Positions 1 to 10,252 of a DNA stretch of 64,000 bases are shown here, piece after piece. This DNA comes from Pleurostoma richardsiae (taxonomy: Eukaryota; Ascomycota; Sordariomycetes; Calosphaeriales; Pleurostomataceae). The stretch covers positions 186,001 to 250,000 of the forward strand of contig JANBVO010000037.1 in assembly GCA_030052745.1 (NCBI GenBank), given 5' to 3'. Every line of letters begins with the position of its first letter. The stretch's first letter is position 1. The notes beneath the pieces are model-generated. The model worked only from the letters and a program-made list of their open reading frames with translations. It did no database searches and was not told the origin of the DNA. The translations under genes were made by a program, and so were the position numbers.

Positions 1-602
1 GCGGGGCCGCCATCCTCGGGATGCAGCACCGCGCCGTAGACGTTTGCCTCCTTCCCCGTGCTGATGGCGCCGTGGATCTCGCTGACGACGCCGCGGTTGA
101 TCATCTGTAGCAGGATCATGCGAGTGCGCTGGTCGAGCACCAGCTCGCTGGTGGCGCGGTCCGCCTTGTCCTTCTCGCGGTCCTGGCTCTGCTTGACATC
201 GTCGAGGCGGATCTTGCCAGCGTGCTTCGACAGCGCCGAGATCTGGTCGTCGACGCTGGCGAACGTGTTCGCCTTGGGCTTCTGGGCGTTGGAGCGGGGC
301 AGCGCGCCCGCGGGTCCCACGGTCGTGTCGTGGAACTGCCGCTGACGGTTGTAGGACTTTGTGAGGTCGGAGGAGTCGGCGCCATAGCCTCCGTCGTCGT
401 TGACGTCTTCGTCTTCGTCGTCGAAAATGTCTTCGAGGTCCTCGTCTTCGTCTTCGTCGTTTTGGATGAGCGGGGCATTTCGAGGGGCAAGGTTCAAGAG
501 CTCTGGAGGGGCAGCTTCGGTGTTCTGGTAGCCATGATTGGCAGTAAAAACATACGGCGGCTCGTGGGGAGCCGCCGACCCTGCGCCGGTATCTTCAGGC
601 AT
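1..602 (-). CDS. RIO1: RIO1-type atypical serine/threonine kinase, N-terminal part (gene continues past the left edge)
   Basis: The minus-strand frame is open from an ATG at 602 to the window edge, about 200 codons with no intron. The N-terminus has a highly acidic Asp/Glu stretch (roughly residues 50-70) and a lysine-rich linker. It then reaches the RIO1-family start of the kinase fold: Leu-Asp-Gln-Arg-Thr, then a Met-Ile-Asn-Arg-Gly helix, then the ATP-loop signature STGKEANVY near the edge. RIO1 is a cytoplasmic kinase/ATPase needed for late 40S subunit maturation and 20S pre-rRNA processing. The catalytic Asp and metal-binding Asp lie outside the window, so activity cannot be judged. The start has an A at -3. 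The gene is divergent from the glycosyltransferase. The family call rests on the STGKEANVY motif together with the acidic leader and is strong. Confidence 0.93.
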   Translation of the reverse strand, partial: MPEDTGAGSAAPHEPPYVFTANHGYQNTEAAPPELLNLAPRNAPLIQNDEDEDEDLEDIFDDEDEDVNDDGGYGADSSDLTKSYNRQRQFHDTTVGPAGALPRSNAQKPKANTFASVDDQISALSKHAGKIRLDDVKQSQDREKDKADRATSELVLDQRTRMILLQMINRGVVSEIHGAISTGKEANVYGAVLHPEDGGP

Positions 603-1285
603 TTTGAGGGTCTGAGATTTGGCGAGAAAATGAGAAAAGATGCAGAACTCCAGTTGCTATTTGCGCAGAGGAGTCTGTATTTGTGTGGGAAACCCACCAC
701 AATATTGTAGGCGTCAATGAGTTTAGCAGCAAATGTGACGTCGAAAATTTCCACAGCGCCACACTGAGACTCTTATCTTATCGGCCACTGGCCACTAGCC
801 ACACCACCTACGTACCTGGGTACGTAGGTACGAAGTGAACTGGAGCTGTGGCTGTTGATGGACTGGCATGCCCGGTGTTATGCTGCTTCAGTGCTCTTCC
901 GTGAATCCCGTTTCAACACCCAAGACATCTCCCGAATGCAACCCTACAAGACGCGTTTTCCGTGTCCAGAAGCGTCTATTCGAGCGGTGAAATCACACAG
1001 GAGTCGCAAGTCCTGCCAGTCACATGAATTGACCCGGAACCGATACGCATAGGACGAAGCCAGCCACGACGGTCTAGGCCAGACGCGTTCCTCCCAATCA
1101 TCGCCTGCTCGGCGAGACGGTGCCGCTCCTCAGGGATCCTGGAGGGAGTTCCCGCGATGGCAGTCTCGCCAGCCAGACACCGTTATCAAGACACCTCTGA
1201 TGCTTGAGACAAATGCGCCTGATCCCGGATCGTGGATCTGTCAGGATCCGACCGTGCCATACTCATCACCTCAGGTCGTTCCAGT
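603..1285. other. Divergent intergenic region, RIO1 / glycosyltransferase
   Basis: This holds the promoters of the two divergent genes. The only structured element I see is a perfect short palindrome at 806-829. No RNA gene or convincing ORF is visible. Confidence 0.6.
806..829. repeat. 24-bp inverted repeat (11-bp arms, 2-bp loop)
   Basis: The left arm ACCTACGTACC (806-816) is matched perfectly by its reverse complement at 819-829, with TG between them. It lies about 200 bp upstream of the RIO1 start in the divergent promoter region. Each arm also contains the small palindrome TACGTA. The element could be a binding site for a dimeric factor, a short cruciform or a chance palindrome. Confidence 0.8.
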
Positions 1286-2731
1286 ATGAGATTTCTTATC
1301 TCTTCTTTCCCGTTCGCCGGCCACTTTAACCCAATTCAACCAATCGTCAAGGAGCTGGTCCGGCGGGGGCACGAGGTCTTGTGGATCACTGGGAGGGACT
1401 ACGAAGCAAGGGTGACTTCGCTTGGCGCTGACTTCTACCCCATGAGCGAGGAGGCACTCATCCACGACTATGAAGACTGGGAGCCTGTTCGAGGGTCAAC
1501 CGGCTTTTCTGCACTAAGCGCCGTTTTGCGAAGAGTCTTTATAGACCGGATCGTTCCCAGGGTACGGGACTACCAGGCAGCGGTGAAGACGTTCCCGGCA
1601 GACCTCCTGTTGGTCGACTTCCGTCCTGCCGGTGCTCACACGTTCTGCGACCTGACCGGTATCCCTTACGCGACTTTGGGCGTCAATCCTTTAGTGACGC
1701 CCGACTCAGAAGTGCCCCCGTGGGGTACTAGAGAACTGCCCCCAAGAACGCCTGTAGGGCGATTGTGGAACGCACTGCGGCACTCGTTGGGGAACTGGCT
1801 AGTCCACGGCAAGTTGATCGCCGCATTGAATGAACGGAGAGTTGAGCTGGGACTGCCCCGCTTGCCGCCGAACACCAGTTTCTACAGGATCATGCAGTCC
1901 GATATGCTGCACATCATGATGACCACACCGGCTTTCGAGTTCCCCCGGGCGCATTTCCGGCCCTCGGTGAAGTTCGTCGGCCCACTCCTTCCTTCTGACG
2001 ATGACATCCGTTTTGTGCCACCGCCGTGGTGGAAGGATCTGCTTGCTCATCCCAGGGAACGTGTCGTCCACGTGACTCAGAGCACAGTGCACGCTGAGGA
2101 TGCAAGCTTGATAGAATCTGCCGTCCTCGCCCTCGCGGACCGGTGCGATCTTCTCGTCGTCGTCACAGGCGGAGGTGCCGCCAACATCTTCAAGGGTTGC
2201 GAGCATCATGGCAGTATCGGGGAAGGAGACGTCGCCAAGATGCACAAGCCGGCCAACGTTCGTGTTGCACCATTCATACCACATCCCAAACTACTTCCCC
2301 ACGTCGGCGTTATGGTCACCAATGCTGGATACAACGGCGTGTTGACGGCTCTCGCCTGTGGCGTTCCGATCGTCTGCGCCGGAAGGACCGAGGATAAGCC
2401 AGATGTGAGCAGTCGAATAGCATGGGTCGGCGCGGGCGTCGACTTGCGTACCGATAAACCCACAGTTAGCGCATTGCGGAAAGCTGTGCTTGAGGTACTA
2501 GCAGAGCCGCGGTATCACGAGGCGGCGAGACGAATCCAGATCGACTTTGCCAAGCACAATGGCGCTGTTGAGGCGGCGAATGAGCTGGAGAGGGCTGTCA
2601 AGAGAGTCGAGGCTCATCGAGAGACGTCTACCATAAACAGAGTGGATGGGGAAGGACGAATGCTGCGCTGCAGTCAGACTCTCCACAAAGGCGGAAATAC
2701 TGGGCAACGCCGTACTCGAGGGTCTTCATAA
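1286..2731 (+). CDS. MGT-type UDP-glycosyltransferase (GT1 family)
   Basis: Single-exon gene, 481 aa from the first ATG at 1286; the frame is open upstream but only from a GTG. The N-terminal domain starts with a Rossmann strand and the loop PFAGHFNPIQP, whose His13 sits where GT1 enzymes carry the catalytic base. The C-terminal donor-binding region reads VTNAGYNGVLTALACGVPIV followed by a Glu-Asp-Lys-Pro segment, the layout of macrolide/MGT-type glycosyltransferases. Usual members have Asn-Gly-Gly where this one has Asn-Ala-Gly. The last 40 or so residues run past the usual family end and are basic and low in similarity, so an unseen 3' intron or a drifted tail is possible. It probably transfers a sugar from a UDP-sugar to a small hydrophobic molecule in the cytosol. 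It lies at the edge of the accessory gene group; the acceptor is unknown. Confidence 0.9.
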   Translation: MRFLISSFPFAGHFNPIQPIVKELVRRGHEVLWITGRDYEARVTSLGADFYPMSEEALIHDYEDWEPVRGSTGFSALSAVLRRVFIDRIVPRVRDYQAAVKTFPADLLLVDFRPAGAHTFCDLTGIPYATLGVNPLVTPDSEVPPWGTRELPPRTPVGRLWNALRHSLGNWLVHGKLIAALNERRVELGLPRLPPNTSFYRIMQSDMLHIMMTTPAFEFPRAHFRPSVKFVGPLLPSDDDIRFVPPPWWKDLLAHPRERVVHVTQSTVHAEDASLIESAVLALADRCDLLVVVTGGGAANIFKGCEHHGSIGEGDVAKMHKPANVRVAPFIPHPKLLPHVGVMVTNAGYNGVLTALACGVPIVCAGRTEDKPDVSSRIAWVGAGVDLRTDKPTVSALRKAVLEVLAEPRYHEAARRIQIDFAKHNGAVEAANELERAVKRVEAHRETSTINRVDGEGRMLRCSQTLHKGGNTGQRRTRGSS

Positions 2732-3995
2732 CCCCACATGATGAGAGAGGAGCAGTTGCACCGCCATCATGGACCACAATCCATAACGGAAGTCTTGCCG
2801 GGATGCCCACGGTCTCCCACAGATCAGACAGCACTCGTTATCATCAGCTGGATGGAACCCCGGATGATGCCGAGGTCCAGGAGCAAAGTGCCTTCCTCAC
2901 TAGGTGCCGATCCAGGAGTTCGGATCCTTCATGCCTCCGCAACGATGCTAATGCAGGTCCCACCTTCGTGACAAGCTGCAGCTACTTTAAGCAGACCACT
3001 CACTCACGACCCTGTAACCGGCTGACAGTCCTGATGATAAGAGGCTTGGTACTTCCTGAGCGTTAAGGTTAGAGCGATTGCTAGTCACGAAGTCCGTCTG
3101 TGCTTACCGCGCAATCAGACCGTCTCTGACTCCCAGCATTGCAGCGTTGTCGTTATCTGCGTTGTCTGAATAAATGCCAGAGGATGGCAGTTCTCATCTT
3201 GCTTGGGAAGGGCCATGTCCCCGGATTCAATCCTTAGACTCAACAAGGAAGCCGAGGGTTAGAGGGAGCTGTCGAGAGTCAACCGACGTGAACCATGTAT
3301 TAGCAACTGCAGGAGAGTCGTCTGGTGCAATCACTCCACCGGTCCGCGGATAGTCGTCTCCGTTGAAGATACCAAATGGGTCCCGGGCGATGGCAGGCTG
3401 GTAATTGCAATGACTGAAGGCCAGACTGGCGCCGATGTTTACACCCATCAGACAGTGATGCGAATTATCTCATCGCAGAAAGAGCCAATGATGCGGCCGG
3501 GATAAGAGTTCTGGTCTTTGCCAGTTCCGGGCTAAACACCGTCCGAGGCCTCGACAGCGCCTCCGCCGAGCCCACGTGGAGTCCCACCTGCGACCCCTAG
3601 GCACCTCGGGGGTCCCACCAGCGTCCGACGCTATCTCCATCCAGCAGTTCGTCGCGAGGATGAGCATGCGGGGAGGAGCTGTGATTGGCGGGAAGTTCCT
3701 CCCTGTTGACGCATATGAATGACCATTTGTGATAACGCCTGGAAATAAGCATCAAGGAGACTCCTCTGATCGACTGTCGCCTTCAACTTTCTGGGCACCG
3801 CCTTGGCTTGCTGATCTCCGATAACGGGTTGGCTGGCCCTGTCGGATGGAATTATGTATATCATCATCCGCCGCCGCCTTCCGTTCCAAGACTCTGGTTC
3901 ACTTGCAATGCTGAGACCTTAAAACCTTAACGATCCTTCCTACCAAAGGCCGCTACCACATACGGAACAGTGCCGGACCGGATCCGTCGTGCAGG
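2732..3995. other. Intergenic region with one unassigned small ORF
   Basis: There is no recognisable gene here. A 73-codon ATG-initiated minus-strand ORF lies at 3227-3448; its composition (an Asp-Pro-Phe-Gly-Ile-Phe-Asn-Gly-Asp-Asp run and a Pro-Asp-Asp-Ser-Pro run) looks more protein-like than chance. I cannot assign it to a family, and it could be the remnant of a lost gene. The right end is the promoter of the permease. Confidence 0.4.
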
Positions 3996-5735
3996 ATGGC
4001 AGCTAAGGAGTCGAAGGCCGATCCGATCACCGCGGCCCCAAATGCCGGGACGGAAGCCGAGGCGAGCAAGGAGGTCGTCATCAACGCCTCTGGTCATGTC
4101 CAAGAGCTCTCGCGGGGTTTCAGTTTACTCTCCCTGGCAGGCGTCGGCCTTGTTGTCGGCAATGTCTGGCCCGCAATTGGCGGCACCATCCTCGTCGCCA
4201 TTGCTAACGGCGGCCCCCCAGGTGTGTGCAACTGTCCCGTGGAGACATTGGCGTTGAATTGCCAGGATTGCGACTAACCAAGCTCTGCGCGAAGGTGTGC
4301 TTTACGAGTTTATCGCAGTATCGGTATTCTACTGGCTCATCGCCGCGAGCATCGCCGAACTGGCGAGCGCCATTCCGAGTTCCGGCGGCGTCTACCATTG
4401 GGCCTCTGTGACCCCCGGCAAGAAATGGGGTCGCTTTGTCGGCTTCCTAGCCGGGTGGTGGAATTACTTCGCTTGGATCCTGGGCGGCGGTAGCATGGCA
4501 GCCATCTTGTACGTCGCTCTTGATCGAGCTCCCGCTCACATCTCAGTCCTTTAGTATGGCGGGACTAACCAATATCCAGCGGAAACACAATCGTGCAGAT
4601 GTACGCTGTCAACCATGACGGATTCAGCGCCCAGCCATGGCACGTCTTCGTCGTCATGATCATCAGCATCTGGATCGCATGTGCGTCGGTCTGCCTTGCC
4701 AATAGCGCAATGCCCCACCTCAACAAGCTGGGCGTCTTCTTCGTGCTCGCCGGCTTCTTGATCACTCTCGTCGTCGTTACCGCCATGCCGGGACACGGCG
4801 GCAGACCGGCACATGCCTCCAGCGACTTCGTGTGGAAAGAGTGGGCTGCTGACATTGGCTACCCCGACGGCTTCGTCTTTGTCGCCGGCATGCTCAATGG
4901 CGCCTACAGTGTCGGCGCCGTTGACGCTGTCACCCACCTTGCGGAGGAGATTCCCTACCCGCAGCGCAACGTTCCTGTGGCAATCCTGTTTCAGGTCGCC
5001 ATCGGGTTCATCACGGGGCTGTCATACCTCATCGCCATCATGTTTGCCATCAACGGCACTGACGGCCTCCTGGGCCTGTACGACTCGCCGTACCCCATCG
5101 CGACCATCTACCAGCAGGCGACCGGCAGCGCTGCCGGCGCGGCGGGCCTGCTCGCGCTCATCATGATCTGCATCGGGCTGACCCTGCCTGGGCTGCTCAT
5201 CACCAGCGGCCGCACGGTGTGGGCACTGGCCCGCGATGGCGCCACCCCGTTCCCGAAGACGCTCGGCAAGGTTAACCACGCACTCGGCATGCCGCTGTAC
5301 TCGACGCTCATGTCGGCGGTGCTCATGTCGCTGCTCTCGGTGATCTACGTGGGGAGTACCACGGCGTTCAACGCCTTTGTCGGGTCCTTCATCCTGCTTT
5401 CGACCAGCTCGTTCATGGCCGCCATCCTGCCGAACCTGCTGACGCGACGCCGCAACATCGTCTTCGGGCCGTTCCACATGAAGGGCTGGATCGGCTTCTT
5501 GGTGAACGGGATCGCGTGCGGGTACATGCTGGTCTGGTTCGTCATCTACTCGTTCCCGTACTACCTGCCCACGGACGCGCAGAGCATGAACTACGCGTGC
5601 CTGATCTGGGGCGGGCTGACGATGCTGGTGGGAGTCTGGTGGTTCGTGGGCGCTAGGAAGGGGTACGAGGGCCCGAAGACGATAGGCGGTACTATTGGAG
5701 AGGCTGAGGTGGTCGGAGCCGAGCACGAGCATTAA
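3996..5735 (+). CDS. APC-superfamily amino acid/GABA/choline permease
   Basis: Three exons, 3996-4221, 4295-4508 and 4580-5735, give 531 aa. Both introns (73 and 71 nt) end with a CTAAC branch site and an AG. Joining exon 1 to exon 2 gives NGGPPGVLYEF, the highly conserved first-helix junction of fungal GABA/choline permeases, which confirms the splice. The hydrophilic N-terminus is followed by about 12 hydrophobic segments. The GxGxxxGN-like start of TM1 (residues about 50-57) and the conserved segment after TM3 (SSGGVYHW) are present, as is the Asp-Ala-Val-Thr-His-Leu-Ala-Glu-Glu stretch of this family. Relatives (Uga4, Hnm1/Ctr) sit in the plasma or vacuolar membrane and import GABA, choline or related amines by proton symport. 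Substrate cannot be decided from sequence. It lies in tandem with the hydrolase downstream. Confidence 0.93.
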
Positions 5736-6476
5736 ATGTCCCGTTGCCAAGAGCATCAGTGATAAGCAATTGAGGACCAGAATCCTCCACGGATCAAAGT
5801 AATGATAACATGTCTCCGCCCCCGTCCCCGTTTCTTGCTGCCTACGCCTGGTGCTGCCTTTGACTCGCGGAACTCCACATCCCTTATCAGATTACCCAGT
5901 CCGGGCATCCCGGATGGAGACATCGGCCGTCTATGCCTCGGCATCTCCAGACTAAATCAAGGCGCTAATTGGTCTATTGCCCCTGATGCAGCTGACACAG
6001 GGCGGGAAGGATTTCACCTCCAAGGGTTACCATCCTATTGGGTGCCATCCAGGCTGTGCCCCCAATACTGTGCGTCGTGATCCGCAAGACAGCCTCAATA
6101 ATATTGCTACCTTGTCATGTATATCGCTTATCAAGGTGTAAGCCTAGGCCTCGAGTAAGCTCTAGGGAAAGCCACCCTAGGGAGACCGTTCCTGGTGCGA
6201 AAGCGCCGTGGAGTGAGTATATGTGGAGAGACGCATGGCACCACCGCCAACGTCTTGGATCCGAAGAGGCTCCACGTCTGGCGAAACCGGTGAAATCTGG
6301 TCACCGAAGCACCGATTCTTTTAAAGCAGCTGCTCGCTTCTTACTTCCTCCCTTCTCTCACTCGTAGTCATGAGGAGAGTGCAGTACACTCCTAGATCTT
6401 TTCTGTCTATCTTGAGCTCAAGAACTGCAGCACCCACGTTGCCTACGTATCTCTCCCCCGCCTCCCACAACTCTCC
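5736..6476. other. Intergenic region upstream of the PaxU-like hydrolase
   Basis: About 740 bp between two plus-strand genes. It holds the permease terminator region and the hydrolase promoter. A TATA-like TATATG lies near 6218. No ORF, RNA or repeat can be supported. Confidence 0.5.
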
Positions 6477-7367
6477 ATGGCCACGAAAAGGGACGCGCCA
6501 GGGCTGCCAGGCTTCAAGCCGCTGTCGAAAGAAGTATTTCTCTTCGACCCGGCTTCTGGCAAAGGCAAGGCGATCTCCTCTCACAGCCACCCAGATCCCA
6601 GTGCGATACTCCTGTTCGGCTGGGGAGATGCGCACCCGAAGCACCTGGTCAAGTTCACGGACGGGTACAGGAAGCTCTTCCCCAGCTCCCGCGTAGTCCT
6701 GGTCCGGTCCTCCATGATCGAAGTTATCTTCCAGAACGTCCACCAGCGCTCCCGGGCAATGCCACCCGTCATCGACGCGGCGCTCGGCGCGGAAGGCGCC
6801 GTGAACGACGGGTCCAAGGGAGGGATCCTGATCCACATCATGTCGAACACGGGGTACTTCTCCTTCATCTCCATGTTGGCCAGGTACAGGGACCGGTACA
6901 AGACCACCTTCCCCACCGCCCTGCTCGTCTGCGACTCCACCCCGGGCAGCTGCGACTTCGGCAGCCAAGCCCACCGCATCGGCACGGCCCTCGCGCGCAT
7001 CACCGGCACGTGGCTGCCCCTCCCGTTCCGGGTGCTTCTGGCGTTCTGGCTCTCGGCCGTCTGGGTCGTCGAGGGCATCAAGCGGCTCACCGGCGGCGGC
7101 AATGACCTCATGGTCATGCTGCAGCACTTCATGGACCCCAACTTCGCGACGCTCGCGGCGCCGAGGCTGTTCCTGTACTCGAAGGGGGACGACCTGGTGT
7201 GGTGGGAGGACGTGGAAGAGAATATTGCGCTGGCGAGAAGAAAGGGGTATCGCTGCGTCGCGGAGGTGTTCGAGGACACGCCGCATGTTGGGCACATGAA
7301 GGGATACCCGGAGCGGTACTGGGGTGCTATCGAACGGGCGTGGGAGGGGACCTTGAGCGCTAATTAG
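6477..7367 (+). CDS. PaxU/TMEM53-like alpha/beta hydrolase (DUF829 family)
   Basis: Intronless, 296 aa, starting at a good-context ATG. The order of motifs matches the DUF829 family, which includes PaxU of the paxilline cluster and animal TMEM53: an early ILLFGWGDAHPKHLVKF core strand, the HIMSN turn with candidate nucleophile Ser123, the late acid in LYSKGDDLVWW (Asp238 or 239), and a terminal His in PHVGHMKGYPERYW (His270 or 273). Around the nucleophile it has Ser-Asn-Thr-Gly where many members have Ser-Asn-Gly-Gly. The segment at about residues 180-200 is hydrophobic and may touch a membrane. The biochemical role of this family is not settled; several fungal members lie in secondary-metabolite clusters. 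The gene converges on the dioxygenase gene with a 334-bp gap. Confidence 0.88.
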   Translation: MATKRDAPGLPGFKPLSKEVFLFDPASGKGKAISSHSHPDPSAILLFGWGDAHPKHLVKFTDGYRKLFPSSRVVLVRSSMIEVIFQNVHQRSRAMPPVIDAALGAEGAVNDGSKGGILIHIMSNTGYFSFISMLARYRDRYKTTFPTALLVCDSTPGSCDFGSQAHRIGTALARITGTWLPLPFRVLLAFWLSAVWVVEGIKRLTGGGNDLMVMLQHFMDPNFATLAAPRLFLYSKGDDLVWWEDVEENIALARRKGYRCVAEVFEDTPHVGHMKGYPERYWGAIERAWEGTLSAN

Positions 7368-7701
7368 GTAGGGAAGCTGGTGGGATAAGGACACTCGAAA
7401 GGCTATCGAGGCTTTGGATGCTCGATCGCATCTTGCGTTAAGCTCTCAGAAGCCACACTAATATGACTGCTCCTCTCTTCTTGACCGGTATGATATGCAT
7501 ACATCGGCATGATCTTAGAGGGCTCACAGCAGCTCAGCCCGGCACGGTGTATGTGCGAACAACTCGTGCGCACAACCTCTAACTCAGCATCAATTTATGT
7601 TCCATGGTGTACATAAATGATTGAATTCTACACAATCTGCTTTTCCTAATGTCCATAAGGAGCTTCAAATACACATTTGCGGAATCCCTAAGCTGATCTT
7701 C
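7368..7701. other. Convergent intergenic region
   Basis: It contains the 3' ends of the hydrolase (+) and the dioxygenase (-). The sequence is AT-richer than the flanking genes, as expected for 3' untranslated DNA. I see no other element. Confidence 0.6.
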
Positions 7702-9514
7702 CTATCCAGCAATAGCAACCTCTTTAGCATCAACCCAGTTACCATGCAAGCCTGCTCTAAGCCTGAGCGGCAGCAGGACAATGGCCCTGGCGACCGAGAA
7801 GTCTCGCGTGTCGACAACGTGCAACTCGCTGGACATAGTGGCGTAGTTGTTGACCAGCACAATCAAGAATCCATCGCCCTCCGGAGCGCCCTGCGAACGG
7901 GGGGCAAACACCGGTTCCTGAACCATGTGTGTGCGGCCCGGGAAGTACATCTCAAGCTTGCCAGTCTCGTGGTCAAGGTGGCCGAGGGCGTTGTACATGG
8001 CATGTCCACCCCCAAGGACCGGGGCGATCGCCGCGAAATCCGTGCCTGCCTGGGGCGCCATCGTGTCGAAGAAGCTGTGGCGGTGGCGCGCCATCGCTAT
8101 GCGGTCGTCGATCCGTGGGAACTCCATGTCTTGCGGGAGTATGACTTCAGGGGTGGGAAGGTTGAGGTCAGTAGCCTTTGGGTCGAAGGTGAAGCGCACA
8201 TATTGGCCCTCGATCTCCCGAGGATCAGGGGCGTTTCCTTCGGCATCGGGCCACCAGAAAAAGACGTTCTTGTCCGTTAGAGGCAAGTCTAGCACCACTT
8301 TGCCGTCTGACGTCTCATATGCATTGGTACAGTGTCCAGGGAAAGCATTCGGAGCTCGGAACCACTGCGGATTGGGAGTACCATGTCAGAATGACTTGGT
8401 CAAGTTTGGATATTTGTCACTCACCTTAACGTCGGTTCCTTTCGCTCCCTTCCGTGGAAGGACACCCAGATACAAAGGACTGTCCGGGTTCCATTGCCAG
8501 TGCTCTCCTCCCTTCTTGAGCCGCTCCATGTCGCAGTTTAGTGGGATCATGGGGAACATCACCTGCACTCCTGTTAACTCCGGCTATTGTCTTCCCAGCG
8601 GCACCTTAAAGATGACGTACCCAGTTCTCAGTCACAGCGAAGTCATGGATCATTCCCACCAGGGGAGAAACCAGCCACACGACTTGGGTTACCTTGCCCT
8701 CCGAGCTGATATTGTAGTAGCAGATGTCCGGAGTGCCGTCTCCTTTGGCCTCATAGCCGAAGCCCACCAGCTCCTTGGTGATGGGGTCAAGTTTCGGATG
8801 GGCTGTGAATGTCAGAGTCGGTAACTGACCGTCACAATCGTAGATTCCGATTGTGTCGAGGGTAACCGGGTCCATGGCGTACGGTAGCGCATCTTCCTTG
8901 ATAGCAAGCAGAATCTTGTTGAAGTAGAAGATATTGGTGTTGGCTACCGTGCGCACTTGGAACTCGACCGCATCTGTGTACTTGTTACGGTATTTTCCTA
9001 ATGCCATAGTTAGTTGGGGTCCGCGATGTCGGCGTGTCCGTTGCCTTCGCGGAAGTGCCCGGCAATACAGCAAATAACATACCACCTAGAGCACGTTGTG
9101 CTTCCCTTTCTCGTACGAACTTCTCAGTGTGTACATATTTCTGCTGAAAATGCACGTTTCCCTTGTGGAAGCGAAAAGCGCTGACGCTCCCGTCGCCGTT
9201 GAACCACTTTAATGATCCACGTCAGCATTGGACTGAAGAGACACCTATAGCCTAACCGCCGCTACTGCAGAGACAAGGTCCAGGCTCGTCTAGCAATATG
9301 CACTCACCGGATCATTCTCAATGAATGGCGGGAACTGTGGGTCAGGCATAACCCTGTAGAACGTGCCATCCAGCTCCTCGGGCAGATCACCCTGTACCTC
9401 GAGGTCGCGGACTTCGCCCTCGAAGCGGCATGGCTTCATGAACCCCGAGAATTGGGGCAGGTTGGGAAAGGACTTGCTGACCGGAGGCAAGGTGCCGCGG
9501 AAATGTCCCGCCAT
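7702..9514 (-). CDS. CAO-1-like stilbene/carotenoid cleavage dioxygenase
   Basis: Five exons (9514-9308, 9206-9083, 8997-8621, 8562-8425, 8364-7702) give 502 aa; every join keeps frame and family sequence. The protein is a seven-bladed-propeller carotenoid oxygenase. The four iron ligands are visible: His177 (FTAHPK), His228 (MIHDFAVTENW), His293 (NAFPGHCTN) and His489 (GLHGNW). Neurospora CAO-1, a resveratrol-cleaving enzyme, is reported (from memory) with His197/248/313/510 and substrate-binding Tyr133 and Lys164. Here Tyr113 (KYRNKY) and Lys144 (AIKED) fall at the same constant offset of 20. Cleavage of the interphenyl double bond of hydroxystilbenes to two benzaldehydes is therefore more likely than carotenoid cleavage. 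No signal peptide is seen, so the enzyme is probably cytosolic. It shares a 738-bp divergent promoter with the MFS transporter. Family certain, substrate inferred. Confidence 0.93.
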
Positions 9515-10252
9515 CGTGATTTAGGTACGGGGAGGAAGAAAATTACTCCAAAGGCAGAGTGTGGTTGTGGCGACTGTCACTACAACAGAAATGGCGTCCA
9601 ATGCTTGGTAGGGGGTCGCACTAATTCTCTTGTCGTCTATCCGGACTATCTAGGCTGAACTTTCAAGGCTTATATTTCAGCAAGGTCACGTTTGTCAAAT
9701 TGGCACGAGGCTGTCGAAGATGTGGGCAGCGATCCGATATCTCCCCGCCCGAGTTGCCGACGTCGTTATCCGGCGGGGAAGATTACGACGCGTCCGTCTC
9801 GCCTCTCTAACCTTGACCGTTGCAGAGCTGTGGCTTGCGCTATGGACGAACTCAAAGGGACCAGATAGGTTCCCCGCTTACGTATACCCCACACGGCAGT
9901 TGTGTTGCAGGAGTCTTCTCCGTGTTGAGGACCACGTACGGACTACTTATGCGGTTGTGCCGTGGAGCTAGCGGGATCTGCCATCCGGGGAGGCCGCGGG
10001 ATCTCTCGCGGAGATTTCACCAACTCCTAATTCCCCGTGGGGAAGGGCCATCGCCGGCTCTGAACCCAGCCCCTAATCAATGCAGCCTTTCGCCTATCTA
10101 GGGGTCCAGGGGTCCAGATTTGCAATGTCTTCAGACTTCCTCTTTTACTAAAGTCTGCTTTCTGAGAGACTGTTCATCTTCGAATCTATACATACCATAT
10201 GAAGAAAAGTGCCGTTGTCAAGTCTGTCTGAATCAACAGGACAACCGTAAAA
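9515..10252. promoter_or_regulatory. Shared divergent promoter, dioxygenase / MFS transporter
   Basis: 738 bp separate the two divergent start codons and no ORF here looks real. A CGG-N5-CCG inverted triplet lies at 9986-9996, the format bound by many Zn2Cys6 factors, and such a factor is encoded 3 kb away. A second CG-rich stretch containing CCGGCGG lies near 9769-9775. Co-regulation is an inference; such triplets also occur by chance in GC-rich DNA. Confidence 0.45.

Noticed and set aside
5022-5756. 244-codon minus-strand frame over the permease
   Set aside because: Shadow of the permease exon; His/Arg/Gln-rich without any fold signature.
6321-7394. 357-codon open frame antisense to the PaxU-like gene
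   Set aside because: It is the complementary frame of a GC-rich coding exon; its composition (Arg/Glu/Val-rich, no motifs) is that of a shadow.
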